20,552 nucleotides of DNA from SIG565 sp045540055. Lineage in GTDB: Bacteria; Bacillota; Clostridia; Oscillospirales; Acutalibacteraceae. The notes under the pieces were generated by a model. The model was given only the letters and a program-made list of their open reading frames with translations, searched no databases and was not told the origin of the DNA. Position numbers and translations under genes: made by a program. The stretch spans positions 1 through 20,552 of the forward strand of contig JAZQGO010000031.1 of the NCBI GenBank assembly GCA_045540055.1, in the 5' to 3' direction. This document shows, in pieces, positions 1 to 7,147 of the stretch. Within the stretch, counting starts at the first letter, position 1; the number at the start of each line of letters is the position of its first letter.

Positions 1-327
1 GTAAATGCGCGTTATTCCCAAAAGCAGTTAGCCGAGCTGTGTGAGACAACACAAGCAACCATAGGTCGCTATGAGATGGGTGTTGCCGAGCCACCGTTCC
101 AAAAACTATTGTGGTATGCAGACTTCTTTAATGTATCTTTGGATTATATCTTTGGAAGAACGGATAACCCACAAGGTATGCAAAAATACCCGGCAATTAA
201 ATCAACACTTGAAAAGGATGGCGGTCTGGAAGCCCTAATGACAATGTGTTTTACTCCCGGGACTGTGTTCAATGAAAAGCTGAAAGAGGTTATTTCTCAG
301 ATGCTTCGGGAGGTGAAGGAAGAATGA
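1..327 (+). CDS. XRE-family helix-turn-helix regulator, 5'-truncated by the window
   Basis: The reading frame is open from base 1, so the true start lies upstream; the first ATG at 76 is internal. The visible N-terminal part (YSQKQLAELCETTQATIGRYE) is the second half of a Cro/C1-type HTH, with the recognition helix around TQATIGRYE. It is followed by the usual 'FQKLLWYADFFNVSLDYIFGRTD' type stretch that closes the HTH_3 domain. A short charged C-terminal tail follows and may serve in dimerisation. The TGA stop overlaps the ATG of the downstream serine recombinase (ATGA at 324-327), so the two are probably co-translated. In mobile elements such a regulator commonly represses excision and transfer genes. 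Family assignment is firm; the regulated target is inferred. Confidence 0.85.
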   Translation, partial: VNARYSQKQLAELCETTQATIGRYEMGVAEPPFQKLLWYADFFNVSLDYIFGRTDNPQGMQKYPAIKSTLEKDGGLEALMTMCFTPGTVFNEKLKEVISQMLREVKEE

Positions 328-1868
328 TTGGAGTTATTTACGCAAGATATTCTTCGGACAGCCAACGCGAAGAAAGTATTGACGGTCAGCTTCGTGAATG
401 CTACGCTTTTGCCGAAAAGCAAGGAATTTCAGTTATTGATACCTATATTGACCGAGCGTTATCGGCAAAGACTGACAATCGACCGGCGTTCCAACAGATG
501 ATAAAGGACAGCGAAAAGCAGAAATTCAATGTGGTTATCGTTTGGAAACTTGACCGATTTGCCCGTAACCGTTACGATTCGGCTCGTTATAAAAACACAT
601 TAAAAAAGAATAATGTTAAAGTGGTTTCTGCGACGGAAACAATATCCCAAAACGCTGAAGGCATATTGCTCGAATCAATGTTGGAGGGTTATGCAGAATA
701 CTATTCGGTTGAACTTTCCGAAAAAGTTACACGAGGTATGACCGAGAATGCGCTAAAATGTAAATTTAATGGTGGTACAGTCCCTATCGGCTATGTTATT
801 AACAAGGACCAAATGTTTGAGGTGGATCCTGTTAAAGCGCCGTATGTGGTTGCTGCTTTCCAAGCATACGCGGATGGTAAAACAATAAAAGAGATTGTGG
901 AAATGTTAAATGCAAAAGGTGTTACTACTTCTCACGGAACTAAAATAACCATTAATATTGTAACGGATATGCTGAAAAACCGAAGGTATGTTGGTGAATA
1001 CAAGTTCCGAGATATTGTTAATAAAGACGGTATACCGAGGATAGTCCCACAATCATTATTTGACAAGGTGCAGCGCGAGCGTGCGAAGAATAAGAGAGCA
1101 ACAGCAAGACATAAAGCCGAAGACGATTACTTACTGACAACAAAGCTGTTTTGCGGTAAATGCGGAGTCTATATGACCGGTGAAAGCGGAACCGCACGAA
1201 ACGGTACAGTTCACCGATATTACAAATGCAACAACGCTAAATACAAACACACTTGTGATAAAAAGACGGTTAAAAAAGAATGGATTGAAGACATTGTTGT
1301 TAAGCACACTCATAAGATGATGATTGATGATAATGTAATTGAGGATATTGCAGGTATTGTGTTTAGGAATGCAAAGAAAGAAAATCCCGCAATAGAACTA
1401 CTTAAACAACGGCTTAGTGAAACAGAGAACGCACTGAACAATCTACTCAGAGCAATAGAAGAAGGAATTATTACTCCAACCACAAAACAAAGAATGATTG
1501 AGTTGGAGCAGACAAGAGATGAGATTAAATTGAAGCTCATCAAGGAAGAAATGAAGAAGCCCACCATCACGAAAGAGGGCTTAGTATTATGGCTCAAGCA
1601 CATTCAGACTATGAGCATAGAAACGAAGGAACACAAACAGAGACTGATTGACATTTTTGTAAACGCCGTATATCTCTACGACGACAAATTGGTCATAACA
1701 TTTAATTATAAGGAAGCAAGTAAAACCGTAACCTTAAAAGAGGTAAACGGTTCGATTATAGAATGCTCAGGTGCACCAAAAAATCTCGTTCTTCGGAACG
1801 AGATTTTTTTTACCCATTGCGAAAGCGGATGGTATATCATCACACGCCTGTGTGTATGTCATCATTAA
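324..1868 (+). CDS. Large serine recombinase (site-specific integrase/excisionase of a mobile element)
   Basis: This 514-residue protein has the full large serine recombinase layout. The N-terminal resolvase catalytic domain (about 1-145) carries YARYS with Ser10 as the expected nucleophile and Arg8, plus LDRFAR with Arg78 and Arg81. A recombinase DNA-binding domain follows (about 150-255; GGTVPIGY). Next is a zinc ribbon with Cys277, Cys280, Cys302 and Cys311, then a Leu/Glu-rich coiled coil (about 355-410) and a C-terminal beta segment (VYLYDDKLVITFNY). Such enzymes integrate and excise phages, ICEs or integrative elements. The ATG overlaps the stop of the XRE regulator. From residue 485 onward the frame passes through an intrinsic terminator and two further hairpins (1778-1863), so the last 30 residues look non-native. 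The element presumably extends left of the window, with chromosome on the right. No catalytic residue is missing. Confidence 0.93.
   Translation: MIGVIYARYSSDSQREESIDGQLRECYAFAEKQGISVIDTYIDRALSAKTDNRPAFQQMIKDSEKQKFNVVIVWKLDRFARNRYDSARYKNTLKKNNVKVVSATETISQNAEGILLESMLEGYAEYYSVELSEKVTRGMTENALKCKFNGGTVPIGYVINKDQMFEVDPVKAPYVVAAFQAYADGKTIKEIVEMLNAKGVTTSHGTKITINIVTDMLKNRRYVGEYKFRDIVNKDGIPRIVPQSLFDKVQRERAKNKRATARHKAEDDYLLTTKLFCGKCGVYMTGESGTARNGTVHRYYKCNNAKYKHTCDKKTVKKEWIEDIVVKHTHKMMIDDNVIEDIAGIVFRNAKKENPAIELLKQRLSETENALNNLLRAIEEGIITPTTKQRMIELEQTRDEIKLKLIKEEMKKPTITKEGLVLWLKHIQTMSIETKEHKQRLIDIFVNAVYLYDDKLVITFNYKEASKTVTLKEVNGSIIECSGAPKNLVLRNEIFFTHCESGWYIITRLCVCHH
1778..1811 (+). terminator. Intrinsic terminator with cUUCGg loop, inside the recombinase 3' end
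   Basis: Inverted arms 1778-1791 and 1796-1809 give 14 perfect pairs closed by the tetraloop TTCG (1792-1795) on a C-G pair, followed by a T-run to 1811. It is A/T symmetrical at its base, so it could also work on the minus strand. It lies within the annotated recombinase reading frame, 57 nt before its stop. Confidence 0.85.
1814..1863. repeat. Small hairpin array with two GTATRTCATC 10-mers
   Basis: The 10-mers GTATATCATC (1832-1841) and GTATGTCATC (1854-1863) differ at one base and are spaced 22 bp apart. Between them is a hairpin ACAC-GCCT-GTGT (1842-1853). Just before the first is a hairpin with a GAAA loop (CCATTGC at 1814-1820 against GCGGATGG at 1825-1832, one bulge). On the minus strand the 10-mers read GATGAYATAC. 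Alternating short hairpins and this 10-mer resemble dispersed repeats I recall from gut Clostridia; that resemblance is from memory and unverified. Confidence 0.5.
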
Positions 1869-1875
1869 CTTTTTA

Positions 1876-1904
1876 TAGACTTTTTGGTGAAAAACGGATA
1901 TAAT
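1876..1904 (+). promoter_or_regulatory. Promoter of the MFS/GDPD transcription unit
   Basis: A -35-like TAGACT (1876-1881) is followed after 17 bp by a perfect -10 TATAAT (1899-1904). It lies 44 nt before the MFS start codon and just right of the recombinase stop, which places the first clearly chromosomal promoter at the element border. Confidence 0.7.
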
Positions 1905-1947
1905 TAAACTATGTTTAGCATAATACATACAGAAACGGAGAAAATCT

Positions 1948-3276
1948 ATGAAGTTAAATGTTAAGCGCACCATACTTGTCGGCTTTGCCTTTCTTGCCAT
2001 CAGCGCATTCTGGCAGATGTACGACAACAAAATCCCGCTCATTTTGCAGTACACATTTGGTCTTAATGAGACTGTTACGGGTATGATTATGGCTTCTGAT
2101 AACATACTTGCGTTATTTCTGCTACCATTCTTTGGCGGACTTTCCGACCGATGCAACTCAAAAATCGGCAAACGCAAGCCCTTTATACTGATCGGCACCT
2201 TATTGGCTGTCGGCTTCATGATATGCCTACCGATTATTGACAACAGTTTTGCCGCTATACCCACATCTGCAAAGCTTTTAAGCTTTATTGTAATTTTGTG
2301 TCTAACGCTGATTTCAATGGGTATTTTCCGCTCGCCTGCCGTAGCATTAATGCCCGATGTTACACCCAAGCCATTGCGCAGTAAGGGTAACGCAGTAATC
2401 AACCTGATGGGCGCTATAGGCGGCGTACTTTTTCTTATCGTCAACACCGTTCTTTACTCGGGCAGTAAGCCTGCCGAAGAGCATCTTAATTACCTGCCGA
2501 TATTCATGATTGTTGCAGGTATAATGCTTATAGCACTCTTTGTCGTTATGTTCTTTGTAAATGAGCCCAAGCTTGCCGCCGAACAGGCAGCCTATGAAAC
2601 CGCTCATCCTGAACAGCAACTTACCCAAATTGACAAAACTAAGAAAAAGGCGGTAATGCCGAAGCCGGTTAAGAAGAGTCTTATCTTCCTGCTTTTATCG
2701 GTAGCCTTCTGGTATATCGGCTATAACGCCGTTACCACATGGTTCTCGGTTTATGCGACAAGTCAGTGGGATATGAGCGACGGAGGCGCTTCGCTCTGCC
2801 TCACAATTGCAACCGTAGGCGCTATTGCATCATATATACCTGCCGGTGCTATCGCAGGCAAAATTGGTCGTGCGCGCACCATAAAAATAGGTGCCGCTAT
2901 GTTAGCCGCTTCATTCGGTGTTGCCTTTATTTATACCCTCTTTGCTTCAAAATTCAGCCCTGCATTATATGCGGTATTTATTCTTGTTGGTATATCCTGG
3001 GCGCTCATCAATGTTAACAGTCTGCCGATGGTGGTTGAGATGTGCTCGGGCGGTGATATCGGTAAATTCACCGGTTACTACTACGCCTTTAGTATGTCGG
3101 CACAGGTTATCACGCCTATTCTCTCGGGTACATTGTATGGCCTAAACCCCAAAACCTTATTTATCTATGCCGCTGTGGCGGTGCTTATATCCTTCACAAC
3201 TATGCTGTTTGTTAAGCACGGCGATAGTAAATTTGAGGCCAAAAAGGGTCTTGAAGCATTCGATATTGACGATTAG
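1948..3276 (+). CDS. MFS transporter, SLC45/GPH-like
   Basis: This 442-residue polytopic inner-membrane protein has about twelve hydrophobic segments in two halves, split by a charged loop (about 215-245, rich in Lys/Gln). The loop between helices 2 and 3 carries the MFS motif A form GGLSDRCNSKIGKRKPF (about 63-79), typical of the sugar-cation symporter branch that includes SLC45-type carriers. Its substrate cannot be read from the sequence; a sugar or a glycerol derivative would be plausible. A GGAG site 7 nt before the ATG and a good promoter support the start. The glycerophosphodiester phosphodiesterase gene follows after 12 nt, so the pair is probably one mRNA ending at the terminator near 4111. 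A functional link with that enzyme is inference only. Confidence 0.85.
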   Translation: MKLNVKRTILVGFAFLAISAFWQMYDNKIPLILQYTFGLNETVTGMIMASDNILALFLLPFFGGLSDRCNSKIGKRKPFILIGTLLAVGFMICLPIIDNSFAAIPTSAKLLSFIVILCLTLISMGIFRSPAVALMPDVTPKPLRSKGNAVINLMGAIGGVLFLIVNTVLYSGSKPAEEHLNYLPIFMIVAGIMLIALFVVMFFVNEPKLAAEQAAYETAHPEQQLTQIDKTKKKAVMPKPVKKSLIFLLLSVAFWYIGYNAVTTWFSVYATSQWDMSDGGASLCLTIATVGAIASYIPAGAIAGKIGRARTIKIGAAMLAASFGVAFIYTLFASKFSPALYAVFILVGISWALINVNSLPMVVEMCSGGDIGKFTGYYYAFSMSAQVITPILSGTLYGLNPKTLFIYAAVAVLISFTTMLFVKHGDSKFEAKKGLEAFDIDD

Positions 3277-3288
3277 GATGATTAATTA

Positions 3289-4104
3289 ATGTGGCTTTTA
3301 ATTCTTTTAGTAATTTTAATAGTTTTGACAGGGCTTTATCTGCTCGCCCTTAAGGGACGCAATAATACCGATATGTCAAAATTCAAAAATTACCACTATG
3401 CCCATCGTGGACTCTTTAAAACGGGTGTTATACCCGAAAACAGTATGGCGGCATTTGCTCTCGCAAAGGAGCATAACCTTGGTGTTGAGCTTGATGTGCA
3501 TCTGCTGTCTGACGGCGGTCTTGCCGTAACACACGATAACACCTTAAACCGTGTGGCAGGTGCCGACAGAACGGTTGAGGAGCTTACTGTAGATGAGCTG
3601 GGTATGTATTACCTCGAAAACACAAGCGAAACAATACCCAATTTTATTGATGTTTTAAAGCTTTTTGACGGCGCGGTTCCGCTAATTATCGAGCTTAAAA
3701 CAAACAATAAAAACCACGCCGAATTATGTAAGACTGTGTGCGATGTGCTTGATGATTACAAGGGTGACTACTGTATCGAGAGCTTTGACCCACGCTGTAT
3801 ATTGTGGCTAAAACAAAATCGTCCTGATATTATACGCGGTCAACTCGCTTTCAACTATTTTAAGAGTTCTAAAATTAAAAGCTTTTTTACAAGATTATTT
3901 TTAACCTCGCTTGTAGGCAATTTCATAAACAAGCCCGATTTTGTTGCCTACCGCTACTCTGACCGTGGTGATTTGCACTATACCATCTGTAAAAAATTAT
4001 GGAATATGCAGGGTGTCAGTTGGACGATTCGCTCTCAGCAAGACTTGGATACTGCGTCGGCAGACGGCGAAATTGTTATCTTCGAAGGCTTTATTCCCCA
4101 ATAA
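3289..4104 (+). CDS. Glycerophosphodiester phosphodiesterase, membrane-anchored
   Basis: The enzyme hydrolyses glycerophosphodiesters to sn-glycerol 3-phosphate and an alcohol. The 271-residue sequence has one N-terminal membrane segment (about 1-20) and then a GDPD barrel. Expected active-site residues are all visible: His39-Arg40 (AHRG), Glu50-Asn51 (PENS), Glu67 and Asp69 (VELDVHL), and His82 (VTHDNTLNR). The single N-terminal helix without a clear cleavage site suggests an anchored enzyme; the side of the membrane on which the barrel lies is not certain. The gene starts 12 nt after the MFS stop, with the AGGA sequence overlapping that stop codon, so translation is likely coupled. Products could feed glycerol phosphate or phospholipid metabolism. 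Confidence 0.92.
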   Translation: MWLLILLVILIVLTGLYLLALKGRNNTDMSKFKNYHYAHRGLFKTGVIPENSMAAFALAKEHNLGVELDVHLLSDGGLAVTHDNTLNRVAGADRTVEELTVDELGMYYLENTSETIPNFIDVLKLFDGAVPLIIELKTNNKNHAELCKTVCDVLDDYKGDYCIESFDPRCILWLKQNRPDIIRGQLAFNYFKSSKIKSFFTRLFLTSLVGNFINKPDFVAYRYSDRGDLHYTICKKLWNMQGVSWTIRSQQDLDTASADGEIVIFEGFIPQ

Positions 4105-4110
4105 TTTAAA

Positions 4111-4139
4111 AGAGTATCTCGTCGAGATACTCTTTTTTT
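4111..4139 (+). terminator. Intrinsic terminator after the GDPD gene
   Basis: Perfect 10-bp arms AGAGTATCTC (4111-4120) and GAGATACTCT (4124-4133) with a 3-nt loop and a T-run to 4139, only 6 nt after the GDPD stop codon. Confidence 0.9.
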
Positions 4140-4140
4140 G

Positions 4141-4168
4141 TTGAACAAATTAGAAAATTGTGTTAAAT
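4141..4168 (+). promoter_or_regulatory. Possible promoter of the DUF5058/M20 operon
   Basis: TTGAAC (4141-4146) and TTAAAT (4163-4168) are separated by 16 bp and lie immediately after the terminator, upstream of an AAGGGG ribosome site (4186-4191) and the ATG at 4200. Both hexamers are partial matches, but the terminator means the operon needs its own promoter here. Confidence 0.45.
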
Positions 4169-4199
4169 TATATATATAACATTTTAAGGGGATAGAATT

Positions 4200-4934
4200 A
4201 TGAAATTCAGCGTAAACCATCCCATACTTTATATTTTGGTTGGGATACTTATTGCGACGGTTTTAGCGCAGTCGATTTACTTTCTTATTCGTGCGCTTCG
4301 TCGCGCAAAGGAAAAAGGCATTGACCCAAAAACAATCAAGGCTACCATTTCATCTGCCGCTATATTTACGGTAGCGCCTGCCATCGCTATTCTAGTAGGT
4401 GTTGTGGCACTCTCAAAAAGTCTGGGCGTTGCTCTGCCTTGGCTGCGGCTTTCGGTTATCGGCTCGATTACATACGAAACGGTTGCCGCCAATAATGCAC
4501 TTACCGCATTGGGACTTGGTGCGGGTGAGACCATTACCGACCCATCGGTATTTGTGACGGTTTTGTGGGTTATGACACTTGGTATTTCTATCGGTCTTAT
4601 TTTAGTACCCTTTGTAACAAAAAAAATTCAGGGTGGTATGAACAAGATTGGTATGAAGGATAAAAAATGGGGCGAAATCTTTAATAACGCTATGTTCCTC
4701 GGTATGATTTCTGCGTTCTTAGGTTATGTTTTCTGTGATGTCGGTCTTGTATTCAAGGGTGACACCTCGGGACTCGTACCCGTTTGTGTTATGGCAGTTT
4801 CGGCAGTTATTATGGCAGTCTGCGGTCTGTTATCATCCAAGCTTAAGGCACGTTGGCTTACCGACTATGCCCTGCCGCTAAGTCTTGTCGGCGGTATGGC
4901 AGTTGCCATTCCGTTTACCAATTGGTTAGCGTAA
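4200..4934 (+). CDS. DUF5058 family integral membrane protein
   Basis: I recognise the pattern of this 244-residue protein as DUF5058, a family of unknown function in Firmicutes; the recognition is from sequence memory. It shows about six hydrophobic segments (roughly 8-30, 50-72, 116-138, 162-182, 190-212, 222-242). A conserved-looking polar stretch around 88-110 (GSITYETVAANNALTALGLG) and a basic loop around 139-160 (KKIQGGMNKIGMKDKKWGE) are also present. No enzymatic motif is visible. The gene begins a tight operon: the next gene, another membrane protein, starts 13 nt after its stop behind an AAGGAGG site, and an M20 peptidase follows. The arrangement suggests one half of a two-subunit membrane transporter for a product or substrate of the peptidase; that is inference. 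Confidence 0.75.
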   Translation: MKFSVNHPILYILVGILIATVLAQSIYFLIRALRRAKEKGIDPKTIKATISSAAIFTVAPAIAILVGVVALSKSLGVALPWLRLSVIGSITYETVAANNALTALGLGAGETITDPSVFVTVLWVMTLGISIGLILVPFVTKKIQGGMNKIGMKDKKWGEIFNNAMFLGMISAFLGYVFCDVGLVFKGDTSGLVPVCVMAVSAVIMAVCGLLSSKLKARWLTDYALPLSLVGGMAVAIPFTNWLA

Positions 4935-4947
4935 GGAGGGGTGAAAA

Positions 4948-5619
4948 ATGAGTAACAAAAAAGAACTAAGTTATCTTGAAAGTGTTCATCGTGACGGTCG
5001 CGTGTGGGGTATTATAATCTGTATACTGCTTCTCGCCTTCCCGCTTATTGTAGGTATCATCTTTAATGCGCTACCTGAATGGACAGCACTTGCAAAGGGA
5101 CTTTTCGCTACACTGCCTATGTATTGGGCGGTTGGTATTATTGAAATTTTTACCTATGTGCCTATGCTTGGTGCAGGCGGTACATACTTGTCGTTTATCA
5201 CAGGTAATATTTCAAACCTGAAACTTCCCTGCGCAGTTGACGCTATGGAGCGTGCGAACGTTAAGCCCTCAAGCGAGGAGGGCGAAATAATTTCGACCAT
5301 CTCCATCGCCGTTTCAAGTATTGTGACAACCTTTATTATAATCTTGGGTGTCATTCTTATAATTCCCATTACCCCTATTTTAGAGTCACCCGTATTAAAA
5401 CCTGCCTTCGATATGATTTTACCGGCACTCTTTGGTGGGTTGGCGGTAGTATTTATTTCAAAGAATGCAAAGTTATCTATCGCCCCGATAATTCTTATGC
5501 TGGTACTCTTTATATTTATACCTGCACTCAACGCCGGAACCGTCGGCATTATGGTACCCGTAGGCGTGCTCTTCACGGTTGGCGTGGCAAGATTTATGTA
5601 CAAGAAAGGAATGCTTTAA
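4948..5619 (+). CDS. Membrane protein of unknown function, partner of DUF5058
   Basis: I do not recognise this 223-residue protein at family level. It has a short polar N-terminus and about six membrane segments (roughly 18-40, 50-75, 113-140, 152-171, 175-193, 196-216). A striking Gly/Thr/Asn-rich stretch near 72-95 (PMLGAGGTYLSFITGNIS) could line a re-entrant loop or substrate path. A cytoplasmic-like acidic loop lies at 96-113. Translation starts at an ATG behind a strong AAGGAGGGG site. It sits 13 nt after DUF5058 and 6 nt before the M20 peptidase gene, so the three products are very likely made together. Similar size and helix number to DUF5058 make a heteromeric complex plausible. No catalytic motif is seen. 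Confidence 0.7.
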   Translation: MSNKKELSYLESVHRDGRVWGIIICILLLAFPLIVGIIFNALPEWTALAKGLFATLPMYWAVGIIEIFTYVPMLGAGGTYLSFITGNISNLKLPCAVDAMERANVKPSSEEGEIISTISIAVSSIVTTFIIILGVILIIPITPILESPVLKPAFDMILPALFGGLAVVFISKNAKLSIAPIILMLVLFIFIPALNAGTVGIMVPVGVLFTVGVARFMYKKGML

Positions 5620-5625
5620 TAAACT

Positions 5626-7056
5626 ATGTGGTGGATAATATTAGGTATTATTATTCTCTTTCTTTTAATGCTGTTTGTAAGAGCCTTGACCTTTAAACCC
5701 CTGAATGACTTTAAGGCAATCGAAAAAGAGGAATGCTTTGACGCTGGTAAAGCAACCGAAAATCTGCAAAAGCTTTTACAGTGCGCCACGGTATCCTACA
5801 AGGATTCTGCCTTAGAGGATGAAAAGGAATTTAAAAAACTTATCGACCTTTTACCCGAGCTTTATAAAAATGTTTATAAGAACTGCTCGCTGACTACACT
5901 TCCCGACCGCGCTCTGCTCTTTAAATGGGAGGGTAAGAATCACAATAGGGCTGCCGTTATGATGGCGCACTACGACGTAGTGCCCGTAAACGCAGATGAC
6001 TGGGATAAGCCAGCATTCAGCGGCATTATTGAGGACGGTGTTTTATGGGGACGCGGTGCGCTTGACACCAAATCTACATTTAACGGTGTGCTTAGTGCAG
6101 CAGACCATTTAATTGGTGAAGGCTTTGTACCCGAAAATGATATATACTTCGCCTTTTCGGGCGGCGAAGAAATTAACGGACAGGGTGCTGTTAATATCGT
6201 AAATTATTTTGAAGAGAACGGCATTAAATTATCCTTTGTTATCGACGAGGGCGGCGCCGTAGTTGAAAATGTATTCCCCGGGGTTAAGGCCCCCTGCGGA
6301 CTCATAGGTATTGCCGAAAAAGGTATGATGGATGTTCGTTATACAGCAAAATCGGGTGGCGGCCACGCCTCTGCCCCAAAGCCCGGCTCACCGCTGGTAA
6401 GACTTTCGAATGCCTGCTGTAATATTGAGCATTATCCTACCAAGTCACATTTAACCGAGCCGGTTGCCCTTATGTTTGATACATTGGGCAGACATTCAAG
6501 CTTCGTTTATAAAATGATATTCTCAAACCTCTGGCTCTTCTCCCCCGTGCTTGATATGATATGCAAAAAATCGGGTGGCGAAATCAACGCCATGATGCGA
6601 ACAACCGTTGCCTTTACTCAAAGTTCAGGCAGCTCGGCGACTAATGTTATTCCACCCGAGGCTTCGCTCGTTTCGAACATACGAATAAATCCTCACGATA
6701 CCGTATCGAGCGTGCTTGATTATATAAAAAAGACGGTGGATGATAAGGATATTGACATCTCGGTCATTCACTCAATTGAGCCGAGCCGCATATCGAAGGT
6801 AGACTGTGATGAGTTTGATAAAATAGCCATAGCGCTCGCTTCTACCTGGAAGGGCACCATCGTATCGCCCTATTTAATGGTGCAGTGCTCAGACTCACGC
6901 CATTATGGTAAATTGAGTGACAAGGTTTACCGCTTCTCTGCGATGGATTTGACAAGCGAAGAGCGTACAACAATTCACGGTAACAACGAGCGTATTCGTG
7001 TTGAAACAATAGCCAAAACGGTTGAATTCTATATAAGACTTATGAGGCAGTGTTAA
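5626..7056 (+). CDS. M20 family metallopeptidase, membrane-anchored, PM20D1/Cps1-like
   Basis: This 476-residue enzyme has a hydrophobic N-terminal helix (about 2-22) and then a complete M20 catalytic fold. Di-zinc ligands and catalytic residues are visible: His115 and Asp117 (AHYDVVP), Asp147 (GALDTK), Glu181-Glu182 (GGEE), Asp207 (IDEGG) and His451 (TIHGNNE). The dimerisation insert carries SGGGHASAP with His247, and DSRHYG is at 423-428. The AHYDVVPV...WGRGALDTK pattern and the N-terminal anchor are closest to the Cps1/PM20D1 branch, which acts on peptides or N-acyl amino acids outside the cytosol. Substrate is unknown here. Its ATG is 6 nt after the preceding membrane gene with only a distant AAAGGA, suggesting coupled translation. 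It probably supplies, or processes, the solute of the two neighbouring membrane proteins. Confidence 0.9.
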   Translation: MWWIILGIIILFLLMLFVRALTFKPLNDFKAIEKEECFDAGKATENLQKLLQCATVSYKDSALEDEKEFKKLIDLLPELYKNVYKNCSLTTLPDRALLFKWEGKNHNRAAVMMAHYDVVPVNADDWDKPAFSGIIEDGVLWGRGALDTKSTFNGVLSAADHLIGEGFVPENDIYFAFSGGEEINGQGAVNIVNYFEENGIKLSFVIDEGGAVVENVFPGVKAPCGLIGIAEKGMMDVRYTAKSGGGHASAPKPGSPLVRLSNACCNIEHYPTKSHLTEPVALMFDTLGRHSSFVYKMIFSNLWLFSPVLDMICKKSGGEINAMMRTTVAFTQSSGSSATNVIPPEASLVSNIRINPHDTVSSVLDYIKKTVDDKDIDISVIHSIEPSRISKVDCDEFDKIAIALASTWKGTIVSPYLMVQCSDSRHYGKLSDKVYRFSAMDLTSEERTTIHGNNERIRVETIAKTVEFYIRLMRQC

Positions 7057-7059
7057 AAA

Positions 7060-7083
7060 CGGGCGAACAATGTTCGCCCCTAC
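7060..7083. repeat. Short palindromic interspersed repeat (GGGCGAAC-N3-GTTCGCCC)
   Basis: Arms 7061-7068 and 7072-7079 are perfect 8-bp complements around AAT, followed by CTAC. It lies 4 nt after the M20 stop and is distinctly more GC-rich than its surroundings. The form resembles a small interspersed palindrome common between genes in gut Clostridia; this is recall, not a search. It lacks a T-run, so it is a poor terminator. Confidence 0.55.
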
Positions 7084-7111
7084 TCCCTCTGCAATCCTAA
7101 ATCCTAAAAAT

Positions 7112-7147
7112 AAAAGAGTGACCGGTGGTCACTCTTTTATTTTTTTA
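7112..7147. terminator. Bidirectional terminator between convergent M20 and acyltransferase genes
   Basis: Perfect 12-bp arms 7112-7123 and 7127-7138 around a GGT loop, with a T-rich tract on the right and an A-rich tract on the left. It serves the rightward M20 operon and overlaps the stop codon region of the leftward acyltransferase gene (7137), which it can also terminate. Confidence 0.9.

Noticed and set aside
1767..2447. Long minus-strand open frame (226 codons) across the recombinase end and MFS start
   Set aside because: It is antisense to a clear MFS gene, runs through a terminator, and shows no domain or start signal.
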